This document shows positions 12,281-20,100 of a stretch of DNA of 64,000 nt, piece after piece. Source of the stretch: Adineta vaga (Eukaryota; Rotifera); the NCBI GenBank assembly GCA_021613535.1, contig CP075494.1, forward strand, positions 9,858,001 through 9,922,000. Reading direction: 5' to 3'. Both the position numbers and the translations under genes were made by a program. Numbering within the stretch: position 1 is the stretch's first letter; every line of letters starts with the position of its first letter. The notes beneath the pieces are model-generated. The model made no database searches, was not told the origin of the DNA, and was given only the letters and a program-made list of their open reading frames with translations.

Positions 12281-12934
12281 CTACTTAAGATATTGTTGAT
12301 GAAAAATTTGTGCAAGTCTGTGATATCCATCTTTGGATGGATGGAATCCATCGAAAGATACATATTCAGGATGTTCACCTAATTCTTTCCAATGAGAATA
12401 TAAATCTACTAAATCACAATGATTCTTCTTCACAACACGTTTTATTGCATCATTCCATCGTTTAATTTGAATATTGAGAAGAAGTTTTGGAATTCCAAGA
12501 GATGTATAAATACTAACTTTAGTTAAATCGGGAACATTTCCAACAAAGATACGTGTATGATTACCTAATCGATTTCGCAATTCAGCTAAGATGAAATTAA
12601 GATTAGTTGTATAACTTGTTAAAATTGAACGATCGTGAACTTGTTGATTGAAATCATTCACAGCTAACCAGATGGTGATAACATCAGGTTTATGATCGAA
12701 AACTTTTGGTAATTGTTGTTTTAGTGCATTTTCAAGAGTTGATCCATTACGGCCAAGATTAATGATTTGTTCTGCTGATATTAATGAAGCAAAGGTTGGA
12801 ACCCAACCGTCAACTGATGGATTAGATGTTCCAAGTCCAACTGTATCTGATGCTCCAATACTAACATATTTTTCTACTTTCATTACAGATTTGTCTGTTC
12901 GCTTCGAATGTGTCGATGATACTTGATTACCCAT
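12281..12934 (-). CDS. SGNH/GDSL-type hydrolase with N-terminal myristoylation-like motif
   Basis: This single-exon gene encodes 217 residues with SGNH-hydrolase blocks: block I SIGASDTVGLG (residues about 26-36, Ser nucleophile), a Gly in NLGRNGST (about 59-66), block III Asn in WLAVNDF (about 89-95), and block V DGFHPSKDGY with the catalytic Asp/His (about 195-204). The family acts as esterases, lipases or acetylxylan esterases. The protein begins MGNQVSST, which fits an N-myristoylation consensus (Gly2, Ser6), and it has no signal peptide. That suggests a cytosolic, membrane-tethered enzyme. It lacks introns while its neighbours are intron-rich, which could mean retroposition or horizontal gain. 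Substrate unknown. Confidence 0.8.
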   Translation of the reverse strand: MGNQVSSTHSKRTDKSVMKVEKYVSIGASDTVGLGTSNPSVDGWVPTFASLISAEQIINLGRNGSTLENALKQQLPKVFDHKPDVITIWLAVNDFNQQVHDRSILTSYTTNLNFILAELRNRLGNHTRIFVGNVPDLTKVSIYTSLGIPKLLLNIQIKRWNDAIKRVVKKNHCDLVDLYSHWKELGEHPEYVSFDGFHPSKDGYHRLAQIFHQQYLK

Positions 12935-13273
12935 TTGAGTTCTATGCTTAGAGTTAAGCAGTCTTTTTCGGAACGCAGAAGAGGAAGAAGTGAACTTATA
13001 TATATGTAGGGAGAGAGAGAGTGCATTCTCTGCCTCACGTGAAGAAAAACATGCGTTCTGTTTCTTTCTGTGTGTGCCTTGCGAATAGACGAGAATATTC
13101 TACTACTATGACAACAACGCTTTTGAATAATACATCTATCGATGGGTTTCGTATAGGAAAATGTTTTGTTTCAAGTATAAAGAATAACGTTGAAATCTAC
13201 TACAAATGATAGAAATTTTGTTTAATTAGAAAAATACGAAATTAAAAGTCTGAATGGATCTTCGATAGTTTTT
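12935..13273. other. Spacer upstream of SGNH gene
   Basis: About 340 bp between the SGNH start and the FABP stop. A TATA-like tatatata stretch lies near 12996-13003, with a purine-rich GAGAGA run at about 13010-13020. These may be promoter elements of the minus-strand hydrolase. No gene is seen; the 13021-13209 frame has no support. Confidence 0.35.
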
Positions 13274-13870
13274 TTATTCTTCTCGAACGCGTTTGTGAAT
13301 TCGATGAGCTTTAGCTTTTCCACATTCCAAAATCTAAAAGCAAGTTGTTTCATATCAAATTATAGTACAAAGAGAGTTGTGTTTTATCTTACAATTTGTT
13401 GTTGATCTTGATCATCAACCCAACGTGTTACCATTGATTCTTTGCCATTTTTATCATGCATTGTTTGAATCCATTTACCATTTTCAAACCGAACGATTCC
13501 CTGAATGATAGTTCGAAATTTATATGATAAATTGAATATTCGAATGTATTGATTACTTTAAGTTCACGTCCATCTGCTGTCGTTTCTTCATATTCCTCAT
13601 TTGGAACAAATTCTATACTCATCGTTCTCAAACTTGTTTCTGTACGTAATGTCCATTTTCCATTAGTTTCACTGATAATAAGACGCGGTTTCATAGATTT
13701 TGCTACCATACGTCCCATCATGCCAACTCCGATCTCTTTCAAATACTCATCCATACTATCACCATTCACCTAATAAGAAAACAAAAGACATGATGATTAT
13801 TGATTTTATATCATTTACATACATAATCCCAGATACCTTTTAAAGCTTCAATTCTTTCATTCACAGCCAT
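13274..13870 (-). CDS. Fatty-acid-binding protein (intracellular lipid-binding family)
   Basis: Four minus-strand exons give about 140 residues, the usual iLBP length and the usual four-exon layout. Exon 1 (ATG at 13868-13870) encodes MAVNERIEALKGIWDY. Exon 2, beginning after the acceptor near 13770, encodes NGDSMDEYLKEIGVG, the MVAKSMKPRLII strand region and the central strands down to TADGREL. Exon 3 (about 13500 to 13393) encodes ENGKWIQTMHDKNGKES and TRWVDDQDQQI. The last exon (about 13335 to 13274) encodes ILECGKAKAHRIHKR. The helix-turn-helix motif and the G-W and T-R-W strand signatures fit a cytosolic carrier of fatty acids or retinoids. The ligand is not predictable. Confidence 0.85.
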
Positions 13871-14553
13871 GAATGAGTTCAAACAGTGTTGTAATAATAA
13901 CTCTTCTATCTTCTACAAAAAAACACAAGGTTATGCAAATATAAAAGAATGAAAATACAGGTATTTTTATATATTCTTATCATTGTCCTATATTTGTTGA
14001 AAGTTTTATTTATATCATCAGTAATGAACTGTATACAATGGCAAAATATAATTATTCATTATAGAGAAAGTGACAAAGTGCACCGATTTAGCAACACAAA
14101 AGTTTCTATTTCACAACCATTTGTTCCGTTGGACTTTTACTCGAATAAAAAAAAGACTTCTCGTTCAGTATTTCCCTCTTGTTACTTACAGCATACTATA
14201 TTTTACATTGATATTGACATTCCTCATCTAGATTTTGATTCCCAAACATTAAAATAAACATATCTTTCTTGTTTTACTTGAAGAAAATATTATATTAACA
14301 AAATAAAAAGGAAGTCTTTTTCGATATAATATATACATATGTAATAAAAGAAAAAAATGTCTTTGACTTCGGTTTCGTTTCACAAAAATCGTAGTTCAAA
14401 TGATAAATTCAATCGACTTATGTGTACAAACAGAGGGCCTTGTCAATAACATCCGAGATCTAAAACTAATAATGAATTAATATGTGATTGTCAACATTTC
14501 TTAAAATCGGTAAACAGACAAAGCGTAGATGTAAGTGTTTTGCTTGCTTTCAT
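13871..14553. other. Intergenic, no gene recognised
   Basis: AT-rich sequence upstream of the FABP start, presumably including its promoter. The open frame at 13949-14257 shows no domain or credible splice context. Confidence 0.35.
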
Positions 14554-14730
14554 TTAATGAAAACCACTTGATACAGTTTCAGTCTTTTGTGAATGAACAT
14601 ATTCAGTTTTAATATCTTTCTCAATATCATCAAGTAAATTGTTGGCTAACTTTGATTGACCATCGTCACATAAAGTATGAAATATCGTAAGTTTGTCCTC
14701 AACTGATAGTTGAATATTGTTGTCACTCAT
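14554..14730 (-). CDS. Small ORF, 58 residues, unknown function
   Basis: A minus-strand ORF starts at 14730 (MSDNNIQLSVEDKL) and stops with TAA at 14554-14556. The product is short, acidic and hydrophilic, with no signal peptide or membrane segment. Amino-acid composition looks protein-like (SVEDKLTIFHTL, NNLLDDIEKDIK) and part of it could form helix. No family is recognised. It could be a genuine small protein or a terminal exon of a gene whose other exons I cannot see. Confidence 0.4.
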   Translation of the reverse strand: MSDNNIQLSVEDKLTIFHTLCDDGQSKLANNLLDDIEKDIKTEYVHSQKTETVSSGFH

Positions 14731-15244
14731 ACTAGTACTTGCACGTGTAAATGTGGAACCCTTTTATAACTATAATCTTATTCAAATGCTTACATATCTT
14801 TATATAGAATCCATACTCTGTTGATATTTCTTTTGATAAAAGATCAGTGTATCAATAGGAAATGTGTCTTATTTTCCAACTTAAACATTCATGATTTTTT
14901 GCTGTGTTATGCAAATAGTTTGTAAAAATTAAATGGGTACTTTATTTATTATTTCATAGTTTTTCACGGAAAGACAGAATAAACTACTGAATGAGACAAA
15001 ATCACAGGTAAACGAGGTATGTACGTATTTCTATTCACTCACCTCCTAGAACTACATGATTGGTTACTTCCTTGCATTTAGGAGAGAACGTCAGAACATA
15101 TGCGGAAAGATTATTTTGGTTGTATATACTTCTATTTATTCAATTTTCGATGAAACTAAAAGATTTTGGTAGACGAAAAAGATTCGATTCGAATAAGAGT
15201 AAATATTTCATATATGTCCGAAAGATCAAAACATTCTAAGATGA
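14731..15244. other. Intergenic, no gene recognised
   Basis: AT-rich sequence between the 58-residue ORF and the small membrane-protein gene. I see no motif worth naming. Confidence 0.35.
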
Positions 15245-15703
15245 TCATTTTAAAATAATACATCGACTTGATAATGAATCCATTCGATCTTTCTTCCATT
15301 TATTTTTCATATTTTCATTGTATAGTGCTTGTTTGTTACGAATATGTTCCTGTTCTTTAGTTTCATACTCTATTCTTGCTTCCGATTCTTGATTAGATAA
15401 AATCGAATACAACGTATTTTTCTTGAATTTTGAATCAGCTTGATTTCGTACATATGGATTGTCACTACATAAATCATCAACTAGAACCGTTTTCCATTTC
15501 CAATTAGGTGGCACTTGTGAACCTGATTCACCTGGTTTAGGCGGAAAAGGTCCAAAATCAGGATTTTCTGTCAAATCATCGGTGTGTTTATCGTCACGTC
15601 CAGCACCAATCAATTGCCATTTATTAAAAGATGCAACAACAATCAATGTAGTAATATATAGTGATAGAAAAGAAAGCATCGATAAATAAGCAAGAACAAT
15701 CAA
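15245..15703 (-). CDS. Small single-pass membrane protein, full copy, unknown
   Basis: This single-exon gene encodes 152 residues. A hydrophobic N-terminal segment (residues about 2-25, AYLSMLSFLSLYITTLIVV) is a signal anchor or signal peptide. Next comes an Asp/Pro-rich stretch with GPFPPKPGESG, then a charged helical C-terminal half with many Lys/Glu. I do not recognise the family. It is arranged head-to-head with the oxygenase promoter region and shares a 395-bp divergent upstream segment with the truncated oxygenase copy. A second copy at 19257-19544 lacks the last third. The full copy lies at the outer edge of the 834-bp duplication. Confidence 0.6.
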   Translation of the reverse strand: MIVLAYLSMLSFLSLYITTLIVVASFNKWQLIGAGRDDKHTDDLTENPDFGPFPPKPGESGSQVPPNWKWKTVLVDDLCSDNPYVRNQADSKFKKNTLYSILSNQESEARIEYETKEQEHIRNKQALYNENMKNKWKKDRMDSLSSRCIILK

Positions 15704-16259
15704 GGAAATATATGAGAGCGCTTTAATTCTTTAGAAATCTTAGTTACTACCTACCAATATCGATATTTCAAATATATTACCTACTTGTACTTTCATATGG
15801 TATTGTTTGCATCAGCAAATTATCGACATCTATTGAAAATTTTCTCGTTTGTCACTTAGAAAATTAGTCAGATCTCAGTTTTCGATTCAAGTCAATGTAT
15901 CAACAAAGCTCAGCGTTAATAGATAAGATTTAGCATATTTTTGTTCGTGGAAAGATTCGTACATATTCTTCAATGATAGACAATACAATCATCTTTCAGT
16001 GAATAAGTTACTAAAAGCTTGTGCAATACTGATTCAAAATGTAAGTAAAGACTATTGACACTATCTTTGTTTGTTTTAGATTATCCAGATAGAATCATAT
16101 GTCTCGACAGCAATTTCTTGGTAGTATTGATTTAGGTATAACAACATCGTTATTAACAAATACTACCATACCAATTCAAATAGACGAAAATATTCAAATC
16201 AATACAATTAAACATGATGAAAATCTTATACTGATTGAACTCGGACATTTACTTACACC
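15426..16259. repeat. 834-bp direct duplication, left copy
   Basis: This stretch is nearly identical to 19267-20100 at a constant offset of 3841 bases, with a scatter of single substitutions. It covers most of the small membrane-protein gene, the divergent promoter and the first 53 codons of the oxygenase. Identity stops sharply at both ends. Confidence 0.95.
15704..16098. promoter_or_regulatory. Divergent intergenic promoter region, left copy
   Basis: 395 bp lie between the start codons of the minus-strand membrane protein and the plus-strand oxygenase fragment; the same spacer recurs at 19545-19939. Retention of both head-to-head starts suggests a bidirectional promoter. No specific factor site is recognised. 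Confidence 0.35.
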
Positions 16260-16278
16260 TTCTGAAACTGCGCAGTGA
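16099..16278 (+). pseudogene. Truncated 5' copy of the 2OG oxygenase gene
   Basis: The frame begins MSRQQFLGSIDLG, as in the intact gene at 19940. It follows that gene for 53-54 codons with one or two substitutions, then leaves homology at 16260 and stops at 16276-16278 after five unrelated codons. None of the catalytic domain is present. It was cut by the same event that created the 834-bp duplication and is too short to be functional as an enzyme. Confidence 0.85.
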
Positions 16279-17706
16279 TACAAACCACCCTACATTGCAC
16301 GTAGATACTATCAATGCTTAACGGAATTATGGAAGGCGTCATAAGAAAACTACGGAATCATCCGAAGGTGAACAAATTTAGCCATGTACTACTGCCCAGC
16401 ACGCTAAAACTTCGACAAATTTAGACAACAAATGACAGTTACCGCAAAATACACAAAAAAATACAGGATATTTAGTACACTGCCGGTAGTTTACGAAACC
16501 ATGACTAGTTTTGTATATTATGGACGGAACCTTTGGAGAGTTTACGAAACCCCCACGATTTTCGTAGATGCACCACAGATCCTTTGAGAAGTTTACAGAA
16601 CTATACCATGTTGAGTATAAATGAGGCAGAACCTTTAGAACACCTACTGAACCTCCAGTAGTTCTGTATGAAAGATGCGTAACCATCAGTAGTTTAGTTT
16701 GATACATAAAGAACTTGTTGAGGGTTTAGAAGGAAAACTACGGAACTATGTATGAATTTCTGAACCTAAAAAGGTTTTCTTTGGCGGCTACAGAACGTTT
16801 CCCACTCTGCCGAACTTATGATAGTTCGCCGCAGAACTATTGAACCTTTAAAGTTTGGTAAAGTACCTTTTTTTTGAGTGCTTGTAGAAGTTGAGAAGAA
16901 TTTATCTGATTATCTGCATAGCGTTTGTATCGAGTGTTAATTCGATTACTGTTCAATGTTTTTGCAATTCAATATTTTTATCTTCTGATCTTTTCTTTTT
17001 CGTCATTTTCTTTCGACATTTTTGGTGTTCGACGTTATATAGTAAAATCTCAATCGCTTTACTGATATATATCTAAAAGGATTTAATATTTTGGATTTTT
17101 TCATATCTTATTGGGATCTATGTTTTGCACAAAGTTCAAACTCAAAGGAGACTAGACAGTTAGAAACGTTTCCTCGTTAGCTCTCTCATGATTGAGACAG
17201 TCGTATCGTCCATCATAAGATCAAAAAGAACTGATAATCATTTCAATTATTCAATTAAACACTCTACTTTTAAAATTCTGTTTATTGAGAAATTAAAAAA
17301 CACAATGTTAAAGATACTGTAAAAAGATTCCTAACAAAAGCTTACGATTTCCAAGAGTTAATTATTACCTCTATCTCGTTCTCTGATCATGATTTTCAAT
17401 ATTTTCAGTCTTCCCTAAAATGAAAATGTTCCGCCGCCTATGACACTCAAACCCTCCTCTTTAAGTCTAATGTGTGCTCTTTCGTTGCTATTTGCTCAAC
17501 TTAAAACGAATAATGAAATACAAGAAGAAAAGGATTAAACAGGTAGAAAGGAAAAATTCGAAAGAACGAAAAAGTGCAGTATAAATATTGAAATATAAGA
17601 CGAGACACAAGTATGTCGGTGTGCATTGATAACGCACTTCACTTTCGTTGGTTATTTCCACATTATTACAGGGTTTTGTCCCATGCCAGGCTCAATAAAA
17701 GAGTGG
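16279..17706. other. Insert region with degenerate repeat-rich tract
   Basis: About 16320-16860 contains many diverged reiterations of short motifs (ACTACGGAACTA, GTTTACGAAAC, GGAACCTTT and their reverse complements). It has no convincing reading frame; the minus-strand frame at 16378-16707 has no recognisable domain. From about 16870 to 17640 the sequence is ordinary AT-rich spacer. The tract may be an old satellite or decayed mobile element. Confidence 0.4.
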
Positions 17707-17716
17707 TATATATAAA
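17707..17716 (+). promoter_or_regulatory. TATA box of the orphan 213-residue gene
   Basis: TATATAAAAG lies about 80 bases upstream of the ATG at 17794, leaving room for a transcription start near 17740 and a short 5' UTR. It is the clearest core promoter in the window. A GAA-TT-TTC inverted dyad just downstream resembles half a heat-shock element, but that reading is weak. Confidence 0.55.
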
Positions 17717-17793
17717 AGAATTTTCGACGTTTAGTTTCGAACCAGTGCGAGTTACATCGAGTTGACATCGACTAGATTTACTCTACTACGGCA

Positions 17794-18435
17794 ATGGCGA
17801 GTAAAGATGGCAAAACTCTCGTTAAGGGGATCTCGACCACTGTTCTGCAACATTACGATCAATTTCAAATGGCTCTTGATCGAATGGAAAAGTATCATAG
17901 TTTTTCCAACGACTTTCAAGTGATGTCATTCAGCAAGGTGGATAAAGTGGCTCTTGATAACATTATCGACATGTTCGAAGATGAGGATGCGAAAAAATTG
18001 ATCAGCTCTCAAATTAACATTCTTAAAATGCAAAAGAAAGGAGGCGAAGCCAATGTGTTTCGTGGATCATCGAAGCCCGGTTCGAAGCGATTTTACAAAT
18101 ACATGTTCATCGCCAGGGTCAACTATGATGATACAGTCGATTTCAATTTGTGTAGTATGGAGAAACAAGGCAACTGGGACGTGACAAAAACGCTTTTCGA
18201 AATTTACGGCGAGTTTGGTGATACACTTTTTCGTTTTCTCACAGGCACAGCGGTCGTCGATGCGGCCAAAGAGTTTGCTGTGGCATGGGCTCAAGCTTTA
18301 GGATTAGCATCTCACAGATTACAAGCGCTTGAACAAGGCGAATTTATCACTGAATTCGACATGACCAAACGACTCATCGATGGTAATTATTGCGAATTCG
18401 ATAAAGAAAAGAAACAAGTATTCCTGAAAAACTAG
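17794..18435 (+). CDS. Intronless 213-residue protein of unknown function
   Basis: The single-exon gene starts MASKDGKTLVKGIS and ends at 18435. It is predicted soluble, mixed alpha/beta, without signal peptide or membrane span. Features are FQMALDRMEKYHSFSNDFQV (residues about 26-45), an acidic FEDEDAKKL region, a Lys/Gly-rich loop, strands with FYKYMFIARVNYDD, and a helical segment VDAAKEFAVAWAQALG (about 151-166). I recognise no family. The coding region is visibly less AT-rich than neighbouring genes, has no introns and sits behind a strong TATA box inside the 3-kb insert. It may be a mobile, horizontally gained or fast-evolving stress-type gene; all three are inference. Confidence 0.75.
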   Translation: MASKDGKTLVKGISTTVLQHYDQFQMALDRMEKYHSFSNDFQVMSFSKVDKVALDNIIDMFEDEDAKKLISSQINILKMQKKGGEANVFRGSSKPGSKRFYKYMFIARVNYDDTVDFNLCSMEKQGNWDVTKTLFEIYGEFGDTLFRFLTGTAVVDAAKEFAVAWAQALGLASHRLQALEQGEFITEFDMTKRLIDGNYCEFDKEKKQVFLKN

Positions 18436-18525
18436 ACAGATTTGTAGACGAACGTATTTTTTTGTTAGACAAGAATATTCGCATACTTTTGTTCGAATGA
18501 GAATGATCATTCGCAGAACTATACT

Positions 18526-18596
18526 TATAGATGGGTTTGGGTGTGGGTGAAGTAGCGTCTTCTTATGATTTACACCCACACCCACATAGAATCTAT
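18526..18596. repeat. Hairpin element with TGTGGG-like arms, copy 1
   Basis: GGGTTTGGGTGTGGGTG (from about 18533) is followed after a 20-25 base loop by its near complement TACACCCACACCCACAT. Both arms are built on TGTGGG units. A related element lies in opposite orientation at 19147-19205. Confidence 0.75.
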
Positions 18597-19146
18597 TTCA
18601 ATATATTGGGATTTTAATTTTCATCGCAAGTATACCTATAGTTATCCATATAATGATCTTGCTATGTAATGTAGCTTTTTCGGCATAAACATTTACTTCA
18701 AAATTGAAAAATAAATGTCTCTATGATGTTACAGAGTAAACTCTAAAATGTAAGGAAATATACTTTATGCATTATTTGTAAAATGGTGTCTATGATGTTT
18801 TTGAAATGTGCAGATACAGACTAAGCATTAATCATAGTTTTTCAATTGCCATATATTTCATGTTACTTGGAAATTACTTATGCGTCTTGACTGTGACCCA
18901 CTTACCTTAAAAATGGTATAAAAGACTTAGAAATTGAGTTCGAATGAGAGCATTATCAGGAGCTGCTCAGATGTTGTTTTGATCAATTTCTAAATGATTC
19001 GTTGAAACTGACGATTAACGTAGATATTTGTCTTTCTGTAGCAAAAAACTATTGCAAAACCTGTTCTTTTGTTTCGCAACCGATCACATACCCGCGATAA
19101 CGTTGTTGCATTGCTGTCCATGGTAATGCTTACCGGCAAATTTTGA

Positions 19147-19205
19147 GAGTGTGGCTGTGGATGTGAATCATAAGAAACCGCTGATTCACCTACACCCACC
19201 CCTCT
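19147..19205. repeat. Hairpin element with TGTGGG-like arms, copy 2
   Basis: GTGTGGCTGTGGATGTG and CACCTACACCCACC form the arms. The loop AATCATAAGAA..CGCT matches the reverse complement of the loop of copy 1, so the two are inverted members of one family. Confidence 0.7.
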
Positions 19206-19256
19206 GAATCAGCTCATCGTATTGTATTCCGTAGTGGAGTGAAGTTCGAATGCCAT

Positions 19257-19544
19257 CTAGTTTCTAAATTTTGAATCAGCTTGGTTTCGTACATATGGAT
19301 TGTCACTACATAAATCATCAACTAGAACCGTTTTCCATTTCCAATTAGGTGGCACTTGTGAACCTGATTCACCTGGTTTAGGCGGAAAAGGTCCAAAATC
19401 AGGATTTTCTGTCAAATCATCGGTGTGTTTATCGTCACGTCCAGCATCAATCAATTGCCATTTATTAAAAGATGCAACAACAATCAATGTAGTAATATAT
19501 AGTGATAGAAAAGAAAGCATCGATAAATAAGCAAGAACAATCAA
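19257..19544 (-). pseudogene. Truncated copy of the small membrane protein
   Basis: The frame is nearly identical to the first 93 residues of the protein at 15245-15703 (same N-terminal hydrophobic segment and GPFPPKPGESG). It then ends two residues after the duplication boundary near 19267. It lacks the charged C-terminal third, so it is a by-product of the duplication. A shortened membrane protein could still be made. Confidence 0.75.
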
Positions 19545-20100
19545 GGAAATATATGAGAGCGCTTTAATTCTTTAGAAATCTTAGTTACTACCTACCAATA
19601 TCGATATTTCAAATATATTACCTACTTGTACTTTCATATGGTATTGTTTGCATCAGCAAATTATCGACATCTATTGAAAATTTTCTCGTTTGTCACTTAG
19701 AAAATTAGTCAGATCTCAGTTTTTGATTGAAGTCAATGTATCAACAAAGCTCAGCGTTAATAGATAAGATTTAGCATATTTTTGTTCGTGGAAAGATTCG
19801 TACATATTCTTTAATGATAGACAATACAATCATCTTTTAGTGAATAAGTTACTAAAAGCTTGTGCAATACTGATTCAAAATGTAAGTAAAGACTATTGAC
19901 ACTATCTTTGTTTGTTTTAGATTATCCAAATAGAATCATATGTCTCGACAGCAATTTCTTGGTAGTATTGATTTAGGTATAACAACATCATTATTAACAA
20001 ATACTACCATACCAATTCTAATAGACGAAAATATTCAAATCAATACAATTAAACATGATGAAAATCTTATACTGATTGAACTCGGACATTTACTTACACC
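19267..20100. repeat. 834-bp direct duplication, right copy
   Basis: Partner of 15426-16259. It contains the truncated membrane-protein gene, the divergent spacer (19545-19939) and the 5' end of the intact oxygenase gene. Together the two copies bracket a unique segment of about 3.0 kb (16260-19266). Confidence 0.95.

Larger units (their letters stand above)
18436..19256. other. Spacer with two telomere-like hairpins
   Basis: Non-coding sequence between the orphan gene and the truncated membrane-protein copy. Apart from the two hairpin elements listed separately, it is AT-rich. An AATAAA polyadenylation signal lies near 18709-18714. Confidence 0.4.

Noticed and set aside
16378-16707. 109-residue minus-strand frame
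   Set aside because: It runs through the degenerate repeat tract, has no recognisable domain, and its motifs follow the DNA repeats.
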